A stretch of 64,000 bases of DNA from the NCBI RefSeq assembly GCF_036250755.1, contig NZ_CP109583.1, positions 1,364,001 to 1,428,000 on the forward strand, given 5' to 3'. This document shows positions 44,621 to 52,875 of the stretch, one piece after another. Each line of letters starts with the position of its first letter. Within the stretch, counting starts at the first letter, position 1. The DNA is from Streptomyces uncialis (lineage in GTDB: Bacteria; Actinomycetota; Actinomycetes; Streptomycetales; Streptomycetaceae). The position numbers and the translations under genes are program-made. The notes under the pieces were generated by a model, which was not told the DNA's origin, made no database searches, and was given only the letters and a program-made list of their open reading frames with translations.

Positions 44621-46497
44621 CGCTGGGCCTCCGTGAGGGGATTGGCGAGATCGATGTAGACGGACTGGGTGTGGACGTCGCCGACGAGTTCGTCCAGCCC
44701 GTCCACGCAGGTCAGGTAGTTGCCCTTGCAGCGCAGTACGGGGGCGTCGAGCAGCAGTCCGAGCAGGCCCTTGGCGGCGGGTTCGGCCGCGCGCAGCCGC
44801 TCCAGCACGGCGCGTACGACGCCCAGCAGGCGTTCCTCGTCGGCGAGCCCCAGCGCGCCGAAGGCGCCGACGAGGCCGAGGAGGTTGTTGACGCCGAGGT
44901 AGTAGGCGACGCGTTCGTCGACGAAGGCGTCGTCGAAGACGAGTTCCACGCCGTCACTCGCGCCGGGCAGCAGCCGTTCGACGTCGTCGGCCCGGGAGGC
45001 GGCCAGATAGTAGCCCTGGCTGTCGCGGTACCAGCCCGCGGACGGCAGTCCCTGGTCGTCGAGCGTCACGAGGACGTTCTGGTGGTGGGGCTCCAGGGCG
45101 ATGCCGTACCGGGCGTGCAGCCGGATCAGGGGGACGGCGAGCACGCGCAGATACCGTTCGACCCAGCGCTCCGACGCCTCGGCGACGGTGGTCCCGCCGG
45201 TCCGGGCGGCGTGTTCGACCGCCTGGCAGAGCTGGGCGCGGTACCGGGGCGGGCGGCCGTCGCCGGGGCCGGTGCGCTCGGCGAGCAGACCGGCCACGCA
45301 CAGGCCCTCGGGCTCGCCCGTGCCCCGGAAGGGGTTGTCGCGGAACGCGGTCTCCAGTCCTGTCTCCGGTCCTTCCGCGCCGACCGAGATCCAGGCGAAC
45401 TCCCGCAGGATGCCGAACTCGGGGTGCTCGGCGCGCAGCCAGTCCCCCGGCCCGGCGGCCAGCAGCTGGGTGGCCCGCACACCGAGACGCATCTCGGAAC
45501 GCAGGTTGTTGCGGCGGGAGTTGGTGATCCGCATACCGAGGGACAGTTTCAGCATCACCTCGGCGTCGGGCCGGTGGACGGTCCGTACGGAGGACGTGGG
45601 GTACCAGGCGGGTCCGCCCGCGCCGAGCGGGCGCAGGAGTCCGGCGTCCACGAGCGCGGCGACCTCCGGGCGGGCGAGCACGTCCCGGGCCTGCCAGGGG
45701 TGGGCGGGCACGGCGGCCCACCCGTCGGGCACGTCGAGTCCGGCGGCGAGCGGGGCCAGCAGGTCCCGGGGTGAGCGGGGGTCCGCGCTGTCACCGACGA
45801 CGACGTCCGGGTGCGCGGCGAACCAGTGCAGCGGGAAGGAGCCGCGCAACTCGGGTGAGTAGGACTCCAGTTCCGCGTCGGACGCCTCCTCACGGCTCTT
45901 GGGCGCCGGATGGAACGGATGCCCCAGGAGCAGTGCCTGTTCGGCGTCGAGGAACGGGGTCGGTCCCCGTCCGCCGTCGCCCTCCGTCCGGCGGCGGGCG
46001 AGATGGGCGGCCGTGCGCCGCGCGGAGTTCAGGACGCGGGCGGCGGCGTCGCCCCCGAGATGGGGGCCCACGCCGCGGCCCAGTGTCGTCTCGCGGATCA
46101 GGGCCGCCGCGACCAGTGAGGCGTCGGCGTCAGGCCCGCCGTCGGCGGACACCCGGGGCACGTCGAAGCGGTGCCAGCCGGTGGCCGAGCGGTGGCGTAC
46201 CGGCACGGACAGGGTGATCCCGCTGGCGGGCAGATCCAGCACCAGTACCTGCCCGGCCTCGGGCACCGGGGTGCCGGTCTCCCGTACATACGCGCGCAGC
46301 AGGGTCTCCGTGGCCGCCGCGTCGCCCGCCCGCAGCGGGTCGGGGTCGTCGAGCGGGTCGGGACGGGTACGGGGGTCGGCCGCCGTCCGGTCGTGCGCGG
46401 GGTCCTGCGTGGACGCGGTGCCCGGCGCGGGGTCCTGCGTCGGCGGGCCCGTGTCCGTGGGTGTGGGGACGGATGCGGGGGCGTCGTGGGGGGTCAC
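44617..46497 (-). CDS. NIS siderophore synthetase (IucA/IucC family, type A-like)
   Basis: 626 aa. A Thr/Pro/Asp-rich N-terminal tail of about 60 residues precedes the IucA/IucC domain. Seen: VPAHPWQARDVL, PTSSVRTVHR, MLKLSLGMRITNSRRN, and the FhuF-like C-terminal half with EPHHQNVLVTL. The LKLSL-x4-TN-x2-R pattern is closer to citrate-activating type A enzymes (IucA, AcsD, RhbC), so it may make the first citryl amide or ester. GTG start overlapping the decarboxylase stop, GTGA at its own end. Confidence 0.9.
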   Translation of the reverse strand: MTPHDAPASVPTPTDTGPPTQDPAPGTASTQDPAHDRTAADPRTRPDPLDDPDPLRAGDAAATETLLRAYVRETGTPVPEAGQVLVLDLPASGITLSVPVRHRSATGWHRFDVPRVSADGGPDADASLVAAALIRETTLGRGVGPHLGGDAAARVLNSARRTAAHLARRRTEGDGGRGPTPFLDAEQALLLGHPFHPAPKSREEASDAELESYSPELRGSFPLHWFAAHPDVVVGDSADPRSPRDLLAPLAAGLDVPDGWAAVPAHPWQARDVLARPEVAALVDAGLLRPLGAGGPAWYPTSSVRTVHRPDAEVMLKLSLGMRITNSRRNNLRSEMRLGVRATQLLAAGPGDWLRAEHPEFGILREFAWISVGAEGPETGLETAFRDNPFRGTGEPEGLCVAGLLAERTGPGDGRPPRYRAQLCQAVEHAARTGGTTVAEASERWVERYLRVLAVPLIRLHARYGIALEPHHQNVLVTLDDQGLPSAGWYRDSQGYYLAASRADDVERLLPGASDGVELVFDDAFVDERVAYYLGVNNLLGLVGAFGALGLADEERLLGVVRAVLERLRAAEPAAKGLLGLLLDAPVLRCKGNYLTCVDGLDELVGDVHTQSVYIDLANPLTEAQR

Positions 46498-48149
46498 CGG
46501 CCTTCCTCCTCGGCGAGGCCGGCCGCCACGACGGTCCGCACCAGCCGTGCGACGTCCTGCGCGGAGGTACGGGGGTTGAGGAGTGTCAGCTTGAGCCGGA
46601 CGCGTCCCGGGCCCTCGCCCGGCAGTTCGGTCCGGCCGACGACCGCCCGGCCCTCGCACAGCAGCCTGCGCCGCAGCGCCGCGTTGACCTCGTCGGTGTA
46701 CGCGGGGTCGGCGCCCTCGGGTACGTAGCGGAACAGGAAGGCGGTGAGCACGGGTTCGGCGTGCAGTTCGAGCCGGGGTTCCGCGCGGACGGTCAGCGCG
46801 CCCTGGCGGGCCAGTTCGTGGCAGGTGTCGACCAGGGCGCCCAGACCGGCGCGGCCCAGGGTGCGCAGGGTGACGGCGATCTTGAAGGCGTCCGCGCGGC
46901 GGGTGGTGCGCAGGGACAGCCCGAGCAGACTGGGGTACCCGGCCTCCTCGTCGTCCTGGGGGTTGAGGTAGACCGCGCGCCGGGCGAGGGAGGCGTAGGT
47001 CTCGGCGCGGCGGGCGAGGAAGACACCCGCGGCGACGGGCTGCCAGCCCAGTTTGTGCCAGTCGAGGGAGACGGAGTCGGCCCGTTCGATGCCGTCGAGC
47101 AGCGGGGCGAGCCGGTCGGACAGCAGGGCGCCGCCCCCGTAGGCGGCGTCCACGTGCAGCCAGGCGCCGTACTCCGCGGCCAGTTCCGCGCAGCGGCCCA
47201 GCGGGTCGACGGCTCCGGTGTCGGTGGTCCCGGCGGTGGCGACGACGGCGAGGGGCAGTTCCCCCCGGTCGACGCTCTCGCGCAAGGCCGCCGCGAGGGA
47301 GTCGGGCAGCATGCGCAGTTCATGGTCGACCGGGACGGACACGACCGCGTCCTCGCCGAGGCCCAGCAGCGCCGCCGAACGCGCCACCGAGAAGTGAGCG
47401 GCGGCGGAGGCGAAGATCCGGGGCCGGGCCCCGGTGGCGGGCACCCCGGCCAGCTCGACCTGGCGTCCGGCGGCGCGGCCGAGGACCCGGTCACGGGCGA
47501 GCATCAGGCCCATCAGATTGGACTCGGTGCCCCCCGAGGTGAGCACCCCGGCCGCGGCGACCGGATCGTAGCCGACGAGCGCGGCCAGCTCCTGGAGGAG
47601 CAGCGTCTCCAGGGTCGTCGCCGCGGGCGCCTGGTCCCAGGAGTCCTGGGAGGGGTTCAGCGCGGACACCGCGAGATCGGCGGCCACCGCGACGGCCAGC
47701 GGCGGGCAGTGCAGATGCGCGGCGCACAGCGGGTCGGCCGGGTCGGCGCTGCCGTGCGCCAGTACCTCGGTGAGCAGGCCCAGCGCCTCGTCGCCGTCGG
47801 CCGCGGTGAAGGCCCGTACGACCTCCGCCGCCAGCTCGCGCGGGGTGCCCTCGGGCAGCGGTCCGCCGCGGCGGGCGGCCCCCCGGGCGAGGGCGTCGAG
47901 CACGGTACGGATCAGCGGGTCGAGGGCGTCGGGGCCGTCCGCCCCACCGGACAGCGCGGGCGGCGGCGCGGCGGCCGGTGCGGCCGGGCCGGTGGCGCTG
48001 GTCCGCCCGGGCGGCGGGGCGAGGGGACGCAGGGGGGTCACGGGGACCGGGTCGGGGCCGCCGTCCTGGTGCGAGGCGGTGGGCGGGTCCGGCAGGGCTG
48101 TGGTGAGACCGCCGCCCGGCGCGGTCGCGAGGCCGAGGTCATGGGTCAT
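46494..48149 (-). CDS. L-2,4-diaminobutyrate decarboxylase (group II PLP)
   Basis: 551 aa. A Pro/Ala-rich extension (about 1-75) is followed by a glutamate/DABA decarboxylase fold: LTSGGTESNLMGLM, HVDAAYGGGALL, and the PLP Lys in SLDWHKLGW. It is the counterpart of RhbB/Ddc, which turns L-2,4-diaminobutyrate into 1,3-diaminopropane. It receives its substrate from the aminotransferase encoded directly upstream, with which it overlaps by 4 bases (ATGA). The ATG at 48149 fits that coupling. Confidence 0.9.
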   Translation of the reverse strand: MTHDLGLATAPGGGLTTALPDPPTASHQDGGPDPVPVTPLRPLAPPPGRTSATGPAAPAAAPPPALSGGADGPDALDPLIRTVLDALARGAARRGGPLPEGTPRELAAEVVRAFTAADGDEALGLLTEVLAHGSADPADPLCAAHLHCPPLAVAVAADLAVSALNPSQDSWDQAPAATTLETLLLQELAALVGYDPVAAAGVLTSGGTESNLMGLMLARDRVLGRAAGRQVELAGVPATGARPRIFASAAAHFSVARSAALLGLGEDAVVSVPVDHELRMLPDSLAAALRESVDRGELPLAVVATAGTTDTGAVDPLGRCAELAAEYGAWLHVDAAYGGGALLSDRLAPLLDGIERADSVSLDWHKLGWQPVAAGVFLARRAETYASLARRAVYLNPQDDEEAGYPSLLGLSLRTTRRADAFKIAVTLRTLGRAGLGALVDTCHELARQGALTVRAEPRLELHAEPVLTAFLFRYVPEGADPAYTDEVNAALRRRLLCEGRAVVGRTELPGEGPGRVRLKLTLLNPRTSAQDVARLVRTVVAAGLAEEEGR

Positions 48150-49528
48150 GAGGAGGCTCCGGAGGTGCGCAGCGCGGTCACCGTGGCGATGGCGTCGGTC
48201 AGCCGGTCCAGGACGGCCTCGACCTGCTCGTCGGAGATGATCAGCGGCGGCAGCAGCCGGACCGTCGAGTCGAACCGGCCCCCCAGCTCCACGATGAGCC
48301 CGCGCTCCAGGCACGCGGTGCGCACCTGGACCGCCGTCCGCGGGTCGACGGGACGCGCGCCGCAGGCGTCGGGCTCGGCGTCCGGGTCGACCAGTTCGAC
48401 ACCGATCATCAGCCCGCGGCCCCGCACGTCACCGATCGCGGGCAGCGAGGAGCGCAGGGCGTTCAGCCGCTCCGTCATCCGCGCGCCGACGACGGCGGCA
48501 CGCTCGGCGAGGCCCTGCTCCGTCACGTACTCCAGGGTCGCCGTACCGGCCGCCATGGCGAGGGTGTTGCCCCGGAAGGTGCCGGTGTGGGCGCCGGGCA
48601 GCCAGCCGTCGTAGTCCTCGTGGTAGACGAGCACCGCGAGCGGGAGGCTGCCGCCGATCGCCTTCGACATGACCATCGCGTCGGGGACGATCCCGCTGTG
48701 CTCGACGGCCCAGAAGGCGCCGGTGCGCCCGACCCCGGTCTGCACCTCGTCGATGATGAGGGGGATGTCGCGCTCCGCGGTGATCCGGCGCATCTCGCGC
48801 ATCCAGTCGTCGGGCGCGGGTACGGCGCCGCCCTCGCCCTGCACCGCTTCGACGATCATCGCCGCGGGCGGTACGACGCCGCCGTTGGGGTCGTCGAGCA
48901 GCCGCTCGGTGTAGGTGGCGGACAGCCGCGCGCCCTGGTCACCGCCGACGCCGAACGGGCAGCGGTAGGGGTACGGGTAGGGGAGCCGGGTCACATCGGC
49001 GGCGATGCCGGGCACCGGCGTCCGGGTGGTCACGCCGCCGGAGGCGGCCAGCGCGCCCGCGGTCATCCCGTGGTAGCCGCCGCCGAAGGAGAGGATTCCG
49101 CGGCGGCCGGTCGCGGTCTGCATCAGTTTGAACGCCGCCTCGACGCCGTCCGTCCCGGTGGGACCGCAGAAGTGGACACGGGCCTTGTCGGCGAAACCGC
49201 TGGGCAGGGTCGCGAACAGGGCGTCGGTGAATCGATCCTTCTCGGGGGTCGCCAGGTCCAGGACATGCAGCGGGGCCCCGCTGTCCAGGGTGCGCCGCAC
49301 GGCCTCCAGCACGACCGGGTGGTTGTGGCCGAGGGCCAGGGTGCCGGCACCCGACAGGCAGTCGAGGTAGCGGCGGCCGTCCACGCCCTCGACCCACATG
49401 CCTTCGGCACGGGCGGGGACGATCGGGAACGAGCGTGCGTAGGTACGGGCCGAGGACTCACGGGAACGCTGGCGCTCCAGGATCGCGGAGTGGCCGGTGC
49501 CGGTGCGCTCGGCGGGGTGCACGGTCAT
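48146..49528 (-). CDS. Diaminobutyrate-2-oxoglutarate aminotransferase (class III PLP)
   Basis: 460 aa. Seen: GTGHSAILERQRSRESSART, GPTGTDGVEAAFKL, FGGGYHGMT, VQTGVGRTG and the PLP Lys in MSKAIGGSLPLA, which match DABA aminotransferases (Dat, RhbA, AcsF, EctB-like). It makes L-2,4-diaminobutyrate from aspartate semialdehyde and glutamate. There is no ectoine synthase or acetyltransferase nearby, and the DABA decarboxylase gene follows, so the siderophore role is clear. The ATG has AGGAG 11 bases upstream. There is a 117-base gap to the PLP decarboxylase gene before it. Confidence 0.92.
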   Translation of the reverse strand: MTVHPAERTGTGHSAILERQRSRESSARTYARSFPIVPARAEGMWVEGVDGRRYLDCLSGAGTLALGHNHPVVLEAVRRTLDSGAPLHVLDLATPEKDRFTDALFATLPSGFADKARVHFCGPTGTDGVEAAFKLMQTATGRRGILSFGGGYHGMTAGALAASGGVTTRTPVPGIAADVTRLPYPYPYRCPFGVGGDQGARLSATYTERLLDDPNGGVVPPAAMIVEAVQGEGGAVPAPDDWMREMRRITAERDIPLIIDEVQTGVGRTGAFWAVEHSGIVPDAMVMSKAIGGSLPLAVLVYHEDYDGWLPGAHTGTFRGNTLAMAAGTATLEYVTEQGLAERAAVVGARMTERLNALRSSLPAIGDVRGRGLMIGVELVDPDAEPDACGARPVDPRTAVQVRTACLERGLIVELGGRFDSTVRLLPPLIISDEQVEAVLDRLTDAIATVTALRTSGASS

Positions 49529-49645
49529 GGGGAATCTGCTCCTGATGGGGGTTGTGAGAGGGAGCGGACAGCGTGGAGTACGACCGGGCCCCTGGTCGGG
49601 CCGGCCTGTCTGCCTCGCTTCGTGGCGGGTGGTGCGGGTGGTGCC

Positions 49646-50893
49646 TCAGATCAGATGGCGTTCGGCCACCGGGTGCCCAAGGAACCTGTGCATGGCGAAC
49701 TCCCAGCCGTAGGAGCCCGCGTAGGGGAAGACGACGAGGTCTCCGGCGCGTACCCGGTCCACCCGGACATCACGCAGCAGGGTGTCCTCCGGTGTGCAGA
49801 GTTCACCGACGACGGTGACCCGGGTGTCCTCGGCGGTGGGCCGGGGGCAGGACTCGGGCCAGCCGGGGACGGGGAGCACGGCGATGTTGTGCACGATGTC
49901 CCAGGACGTGGGGAGCTGGAAGTGGTTGATCCCGCCGCGCAGCACGACGAACGTCTCACCGTACGAGGTCTTCACGTCCGTCACCTCCGCCGCGTACCAG
50001 CCGCAGTCGGCGACCAGGTACCGGCCCGGCTCCAGGACGACCTTCACCCCGGGCGGGACCTCGACGGCCGCGGCCAGTTCACCGAAACGGGCGACGTCGA
50101 ATTCCTTCTCGCCCTCGAAGGCGACGCCTATCCCGCCGCCGATGTCGACGTGCCGCAGGGTGAATCCGGCCTCCTGGGCCGCCCGTACGCTCCACTCCAC
50201 GCACCAGCGCAGATAGGCGGCGTGGGCCTCGGCGTCGAGGTTGTTGGACGCGGCGTGGATATGGAAGCCGATCAGCTCGACGGCGGGCAGGCCCAGGGCC
50301 TCCCGCAGCACGGCCGGCACATCGGGTTCCGCCACGCCGAACTGGGAGGGCTCGCCGCCCATGTGCAGCGAGCCGGAGACGGGGATCTCCGCGGGGTTCA
50401 CCCGCAGCGCGACCCGGGCGCGCACACCTTCGCGCTGTGCGATCCGGCTGATCCGGTGCAGTTCGAGCAGGCTCTCGGCGTTGATGGCCTCGACGCCCGC
50501 CCTGATGAGCGAGGTGAGGACCGGTACCGATTTCGCGGGGCCCGCGGCGACCAGCGGGGCGGGGGCCCCGTCCGTCACCGGCAGCGCCTCCAGCGCCAGT
50601 TCGACCTCGGCGCGGGACGCGACCTCGAACCCGTCGATGTGCGGGGCCAGGGCCCCGAGCAGCGCCGGGAACGAGTTGGCCTTCACCGCGTAGTAGACGG
50701 CGGCCCAGTCGGGCAGCGCCTCGCGCAGCTGGCGGGCGCGGCCGATCGCCACCGAGGCGTCGTACACATAGGTCGATACGGGGGATTCGTCACGCGTCAT
50801 TTCCAGCAGACGGGCGCGGACTTCCCCGGGGAGCACGTCCACCGGGTAGACGGAGCGCGGGGCGGAGGACGGCGGCAACTGAATGGACAACAT
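49646..50893 (-). CDS. Fold-type III PLP decarboxylase (AcsE/SbnH/PvsE-like), first gene of the siderophore operon
   Basis: 415 aa, alanine-racemase-like barrel. PLP Lys71 lies in YYAVKANS, followed by HIDGFEVASRAEVE, GFHIHAASNN, DIGGGIGVAFEG and the active-site Cys in VGELCTPEDTL. Related to diaminopimelate decarboxylase, but of the type found in NIS clusters, where it removes CO2 from a citryl-amino acid (serine or diaminopropionate) to give an ethanolamine or ethylenediamine unit. With the DABA decarboxylase this gives the operon two different decarboxylated amines. The leader is about 240 bases from the iron box to the ATG at 50893. Confidence 0.9.
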   Translation of the reverse strand: MLSIQLPPSSAPRSVYPVDVLPGEVRARLLEMTRDESPVSTYVYDASVAIGRARQLREALPDWAAVYYAVKANSFPALLGALAPHIDGFEVASRAEVELALEALPVTDGAPAPLVAAGPAKSVPVLTSLIRAGVEAINAESLLELHRISRIAQREGVRARVALRVNPAEIPVSGSLHMGGEPSQFGVAEPDVPAVLREALGLPAVELIGFHIHAASNNLDAEAHAAYLRWCVEWSVRAAQEAGFTLRHVDIGGGIGVAFEGEKEFDVARFGELAAAVEVPPGVKVVLEPGRYLVADCGWYAAEVTDVKTSYGETFVVLRGGINHFQLPTSWDIVHNIAVLPVPGWPESCPRPTAEDTRVTVVGELCTPEDTLLRDVRVDRVRAGDLVVFPYAGSYGWEFAMHRFLGHPVAERHLI

Positions 50894-51133
50894 TCTGCCT
50901 TGGGTCGGAGCGGGCGCAGCGGGGAGCTGACGTCCGGGGTGGGGGGACGCCGTGAACTGTTCAGCGCCGAAGGTGGTTCGGCGTCACCGTCAGGGGGAAG
51001 TGTGTACGGGACAGACGCCCGGGCGCCGCGTCAGCTCGATGGCTGTACGCACTGACCTCGTATCGGTGTAGCCCGGTTGAGACACGTCTCTCCTACGAAG
51101 GGGCACGGGGAATCCCCGGCCTCGGTTCTGAAC

Positions 51134-51152
51134 TTAGGGTAGCCTAACCTAA
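51134..51152. promoter_or_regulatory. Iron box (DmdR/IdeR operator) of the siderophore operon
   Basis: TTAGGGTAGCCTAACCTAA matches the iron-box consensus almost completely (17 of 19 positions). It lies about 240 bases upstream of the first operon gene and should shut off the operon under iron-rich conditions. Confidence 0.88.
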
Positions 51153-51493
51153 CGGTACGCAGTTTGTCTCTCACGGGCCGTCCGGCGGGACGGCGGGCCG
51201 TGCATGGCCGGTCAACCTCCCTGGTCGCGAACCGTTTTGAAGACGCGTCAGCACCCGCGAACCGAATGTGACCACACACCCTCGGGTGGCCGCAACATCC
51301 CAATCATGGCGCTTTGCCTACGAAATGACGCCGTGGGTGCAGGGGTGCGACGCCAAGTCAACCCACCACCGGACGGGGCGCGAGGCGCCGGAGGCGGCGA
51401 ATACGCCCGGGGAACCGCACCGGTTGACCCGAATCGCCCGGAACATCCACCCCATATGGGCGGTGCGTGATGTGAGGAAGGTCGCAGCGGCGG

Positions 51494-51600
51494 CGGTGCG
51501 GTGCGGGTGCGCCACGCCTTGCGGTGCGGTGACGTGCGGTGACGTGCGGGTGCGATGCCCTGTGGTGCGGGTGCGGCGCTCATGCGAGGCGGGCGGCGGT
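51494..51600. repeat. GTGCGG-rich low-complexity tract
   Basis: Imperfect short repeats of GGTGCG, GTGCGG and GTGACGTGCGG units over about 100 bases in a non-coding stretch. No symmetrical operator or hairpin stands out. Confidence 0.5.
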
Positions 51601-51884
51601 GGGTCCTGCGGTGCGGAGGCGGGCGCGGTGGTGCGGCGCGCGGGTGAGGGCGAGGGCGCGGCAGGACTCGGTGGGGCGCGCGGGAGGGCCGGGGCGCGGG
51701 GACGCGCGTGGGCGGCACGGGACGAGGCCCGCGGGCGGGGGCACACGCCGGGCGGCCCAGGAGTCGGCCGGACCGGGCGTGCGCCGACCGGGACAGCCGA
51801 AGGTCCGCAGCAGCCGCGTGAGCGCGGGACCGCCCGCGTCACCGGGCCGGTCGGGCCGTCGTCAGGACGCCGGGCGGGGCGCGG

Positions 51885-52130
51885 TCAGGGGCAGGGGGCG
51901 CTGTCGTCGCGCCGGGTCACCCCGGGCCGGGTGTCGAGCGACCAGGCGTGCGCGCAGCGGGGGCACTGGAGATGGACGACGGGCCCGTCGTTGGAGATCA
52001 GGTAGCGCCAGTGCTCACGGCAGTTGCGCCGGTCGGCGCAGGTCGCGCAGGTACTGGCGTCGTCGCAGACGGGACACGCCACCCAGGCCCGGCGGGCGTC
52101 GTCCGCCTGGGGGTCAAGGGGAAGCCGCAC
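51885..52130 (-). CDS. Small zinc-ribbon-like protein
   Basis: 81 aa. Cys pairs in ACPVCDD, CATCADRRNC and LQCPRCAHAW form a likely two-site zinc ribbon, with REHWRYLISNDG between them. It is a conserved small Streptomyces protein type with unknown function, perhaps binding nucleic acid or a partner protein. The GTG at 52130 has GGGGGAGGGG before it and overlaps the end of the preceding gene by 17 bases, so the two are co-expressed. Confidence 0.65.
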   Translation of the reverse strand: MRLPLDPQADDARRAWVACPVCDDASTCATCADRRNCREHWRYLISNDGPVVHLQCPRCAHAWSLDTRPGVTRRDDSAPCP

Positions 52131-52398
52131 GGCCCGGCCCCTCCCCCGGCAGCACACCCGCCGCGACGAGCATGTCGTGGGTACGGCGCTGCTCGGGGTC
52201 CAGCCCCGAGTACAGCAGCGCGTACGCCTCGTCCTCGCCCCGGAGGACGGCGACCGGGTCCCATTCCGGCCCGAGGGCGGCCACGACCGAGGCCCGGCGC
52301 CGGGCCTCCTCGAAGGTGAGGTCGAAGGTGAGGTCGACGGTGAAGGGGGTGAGGCCGGTGGTGAAGGGGGTGGGGCCGGTGGCCCTTTCCTGATCCAT
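52114..52398 (-). CDS. DUF6400-like small protein
   Basis: 94 aa. Core: FDLTFEEARRRASVVAALG, then EWDPVAVLRGEDEAYALLYS and LDPEQRRTHDMLVAAGVLP. This resembles small conserved Streptomyces proteins annotated as DUF6400; function unknown. The N-terminal part carries short repeats (TPFTTGLTPFTVDLTFDLTF), encoded by a local GTGAAGG-type DNA repeat. The ATG at 52398 has GGAAG upstream; an earlier in-frame ATG at 52470 is less likely. Overlaps the zinc-ribbon gene. Confidence 0.6.
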   Translation of the reverse strand: MDQERATGPTPFTTGLTPFTVDLTFDLTFEEARRRASVVAALGPEWDPVAVLRGEDEAYALLYSGLDPEQRRTHDMLVAAGVLPGEGPGRAASP

Positions 52399-52875
52399 GG
52401 CGAGACTTCCGGAGTACTGACGGGACCCGTCCACCTGTACCAGAGCGCCTCCGCCGGAGGGAAGGGTCACCTAAGTCGCCGTATATGGCGCGTACGTCAC
52501 CCCCGGGGTGCGGAGCACCGGACCGTACGGCGAAACGCGCCGCCGCCGACGGCCGGTTGCCCGGGTCCGGCGGCAGCGCCCGGAGCCGACCCGGACCGGC
52601 CCGCTGTGACGTACTTCATCGCCGCGGTGCGGTCCTCCGGGGCGACGGCCGTCCGGGAGCGCCGTCGGCCGACCGCCGCCCCGCTCGCACGCCGGGGTGC
52701 GCGGGCTACTGTGTCGCGCGTCACGCGCGAAGGCGCGTCCGGTCGGCGGACGGAACGGGAAGGGGAACGGAGGCGCACCGCGCCTCCGGCCCCCGTGCCG
52801 TACCGGGGACGCAGAATCCGGGCCGTGCCACGCGACGCGCACACCGTCCGGCCCGCGAGCACCGTCAGGGGAGAC
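52399..52875. other. 477-base intergenic region upstream of the MMPL transporter
   Basis: Divergent promoter space between the DUF6400-like gene and the MMPL gene. A long open frame covers it in phase with the transporter, but it is Arg/Ala-rich with no ribosome binding site and is not taken as coding. No operator stands out. Confidence 0.4.

Larger units (their letters stand above)
50894..51884. other. Leader and intergenic region of the siderophore operon
   Basis: The left part (to about 51150) is promoter and leader of the reverse-strand siderophore operon with its iron box. The right part, 51155-51884, has no gene I can support; 51494-51600 is a low-complexity run of GTGCGG/GTGCGGGTGCG motifs. 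Frames here lack ribosome binding sites and are Arg/Gly-rich. Confidence 0.5.

Noticed and set aside
48146..49528. Ectoine biosynthesis (EctB) for the aminotransferase
   Set aside because: No ectA or ectC nearby; the coupled DABA decarboxylase, hydroxylase and NIS genes make the siderophore role far more likely.
38597..50893. Desferrioxamine cluster
   Set aside because: Desferrioxamine needs a lysine decarboxylase, hydroxylase, acyltransferase and one NIS synthetase (DesABCD); here there are two NIS synthetases, DABA-pathway enzymes and no acyltransferase.
51268..52005. Forward frame of 245 codons in the region right of the siderophore operon
   Set aside because: Starts without a ribosome binding site, runs through a GTGCGG low-complexity tract and overlaps the small zinc-ribbon gene on the other strand.
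52024..52875. Upstream extension of the MMPL frame by 284 codons
   Set aside because: No membrane or domain features, Arg/Ala-rich, and the ATG at 52876 has its own ribosome binding site and an MMPL-type first helix.
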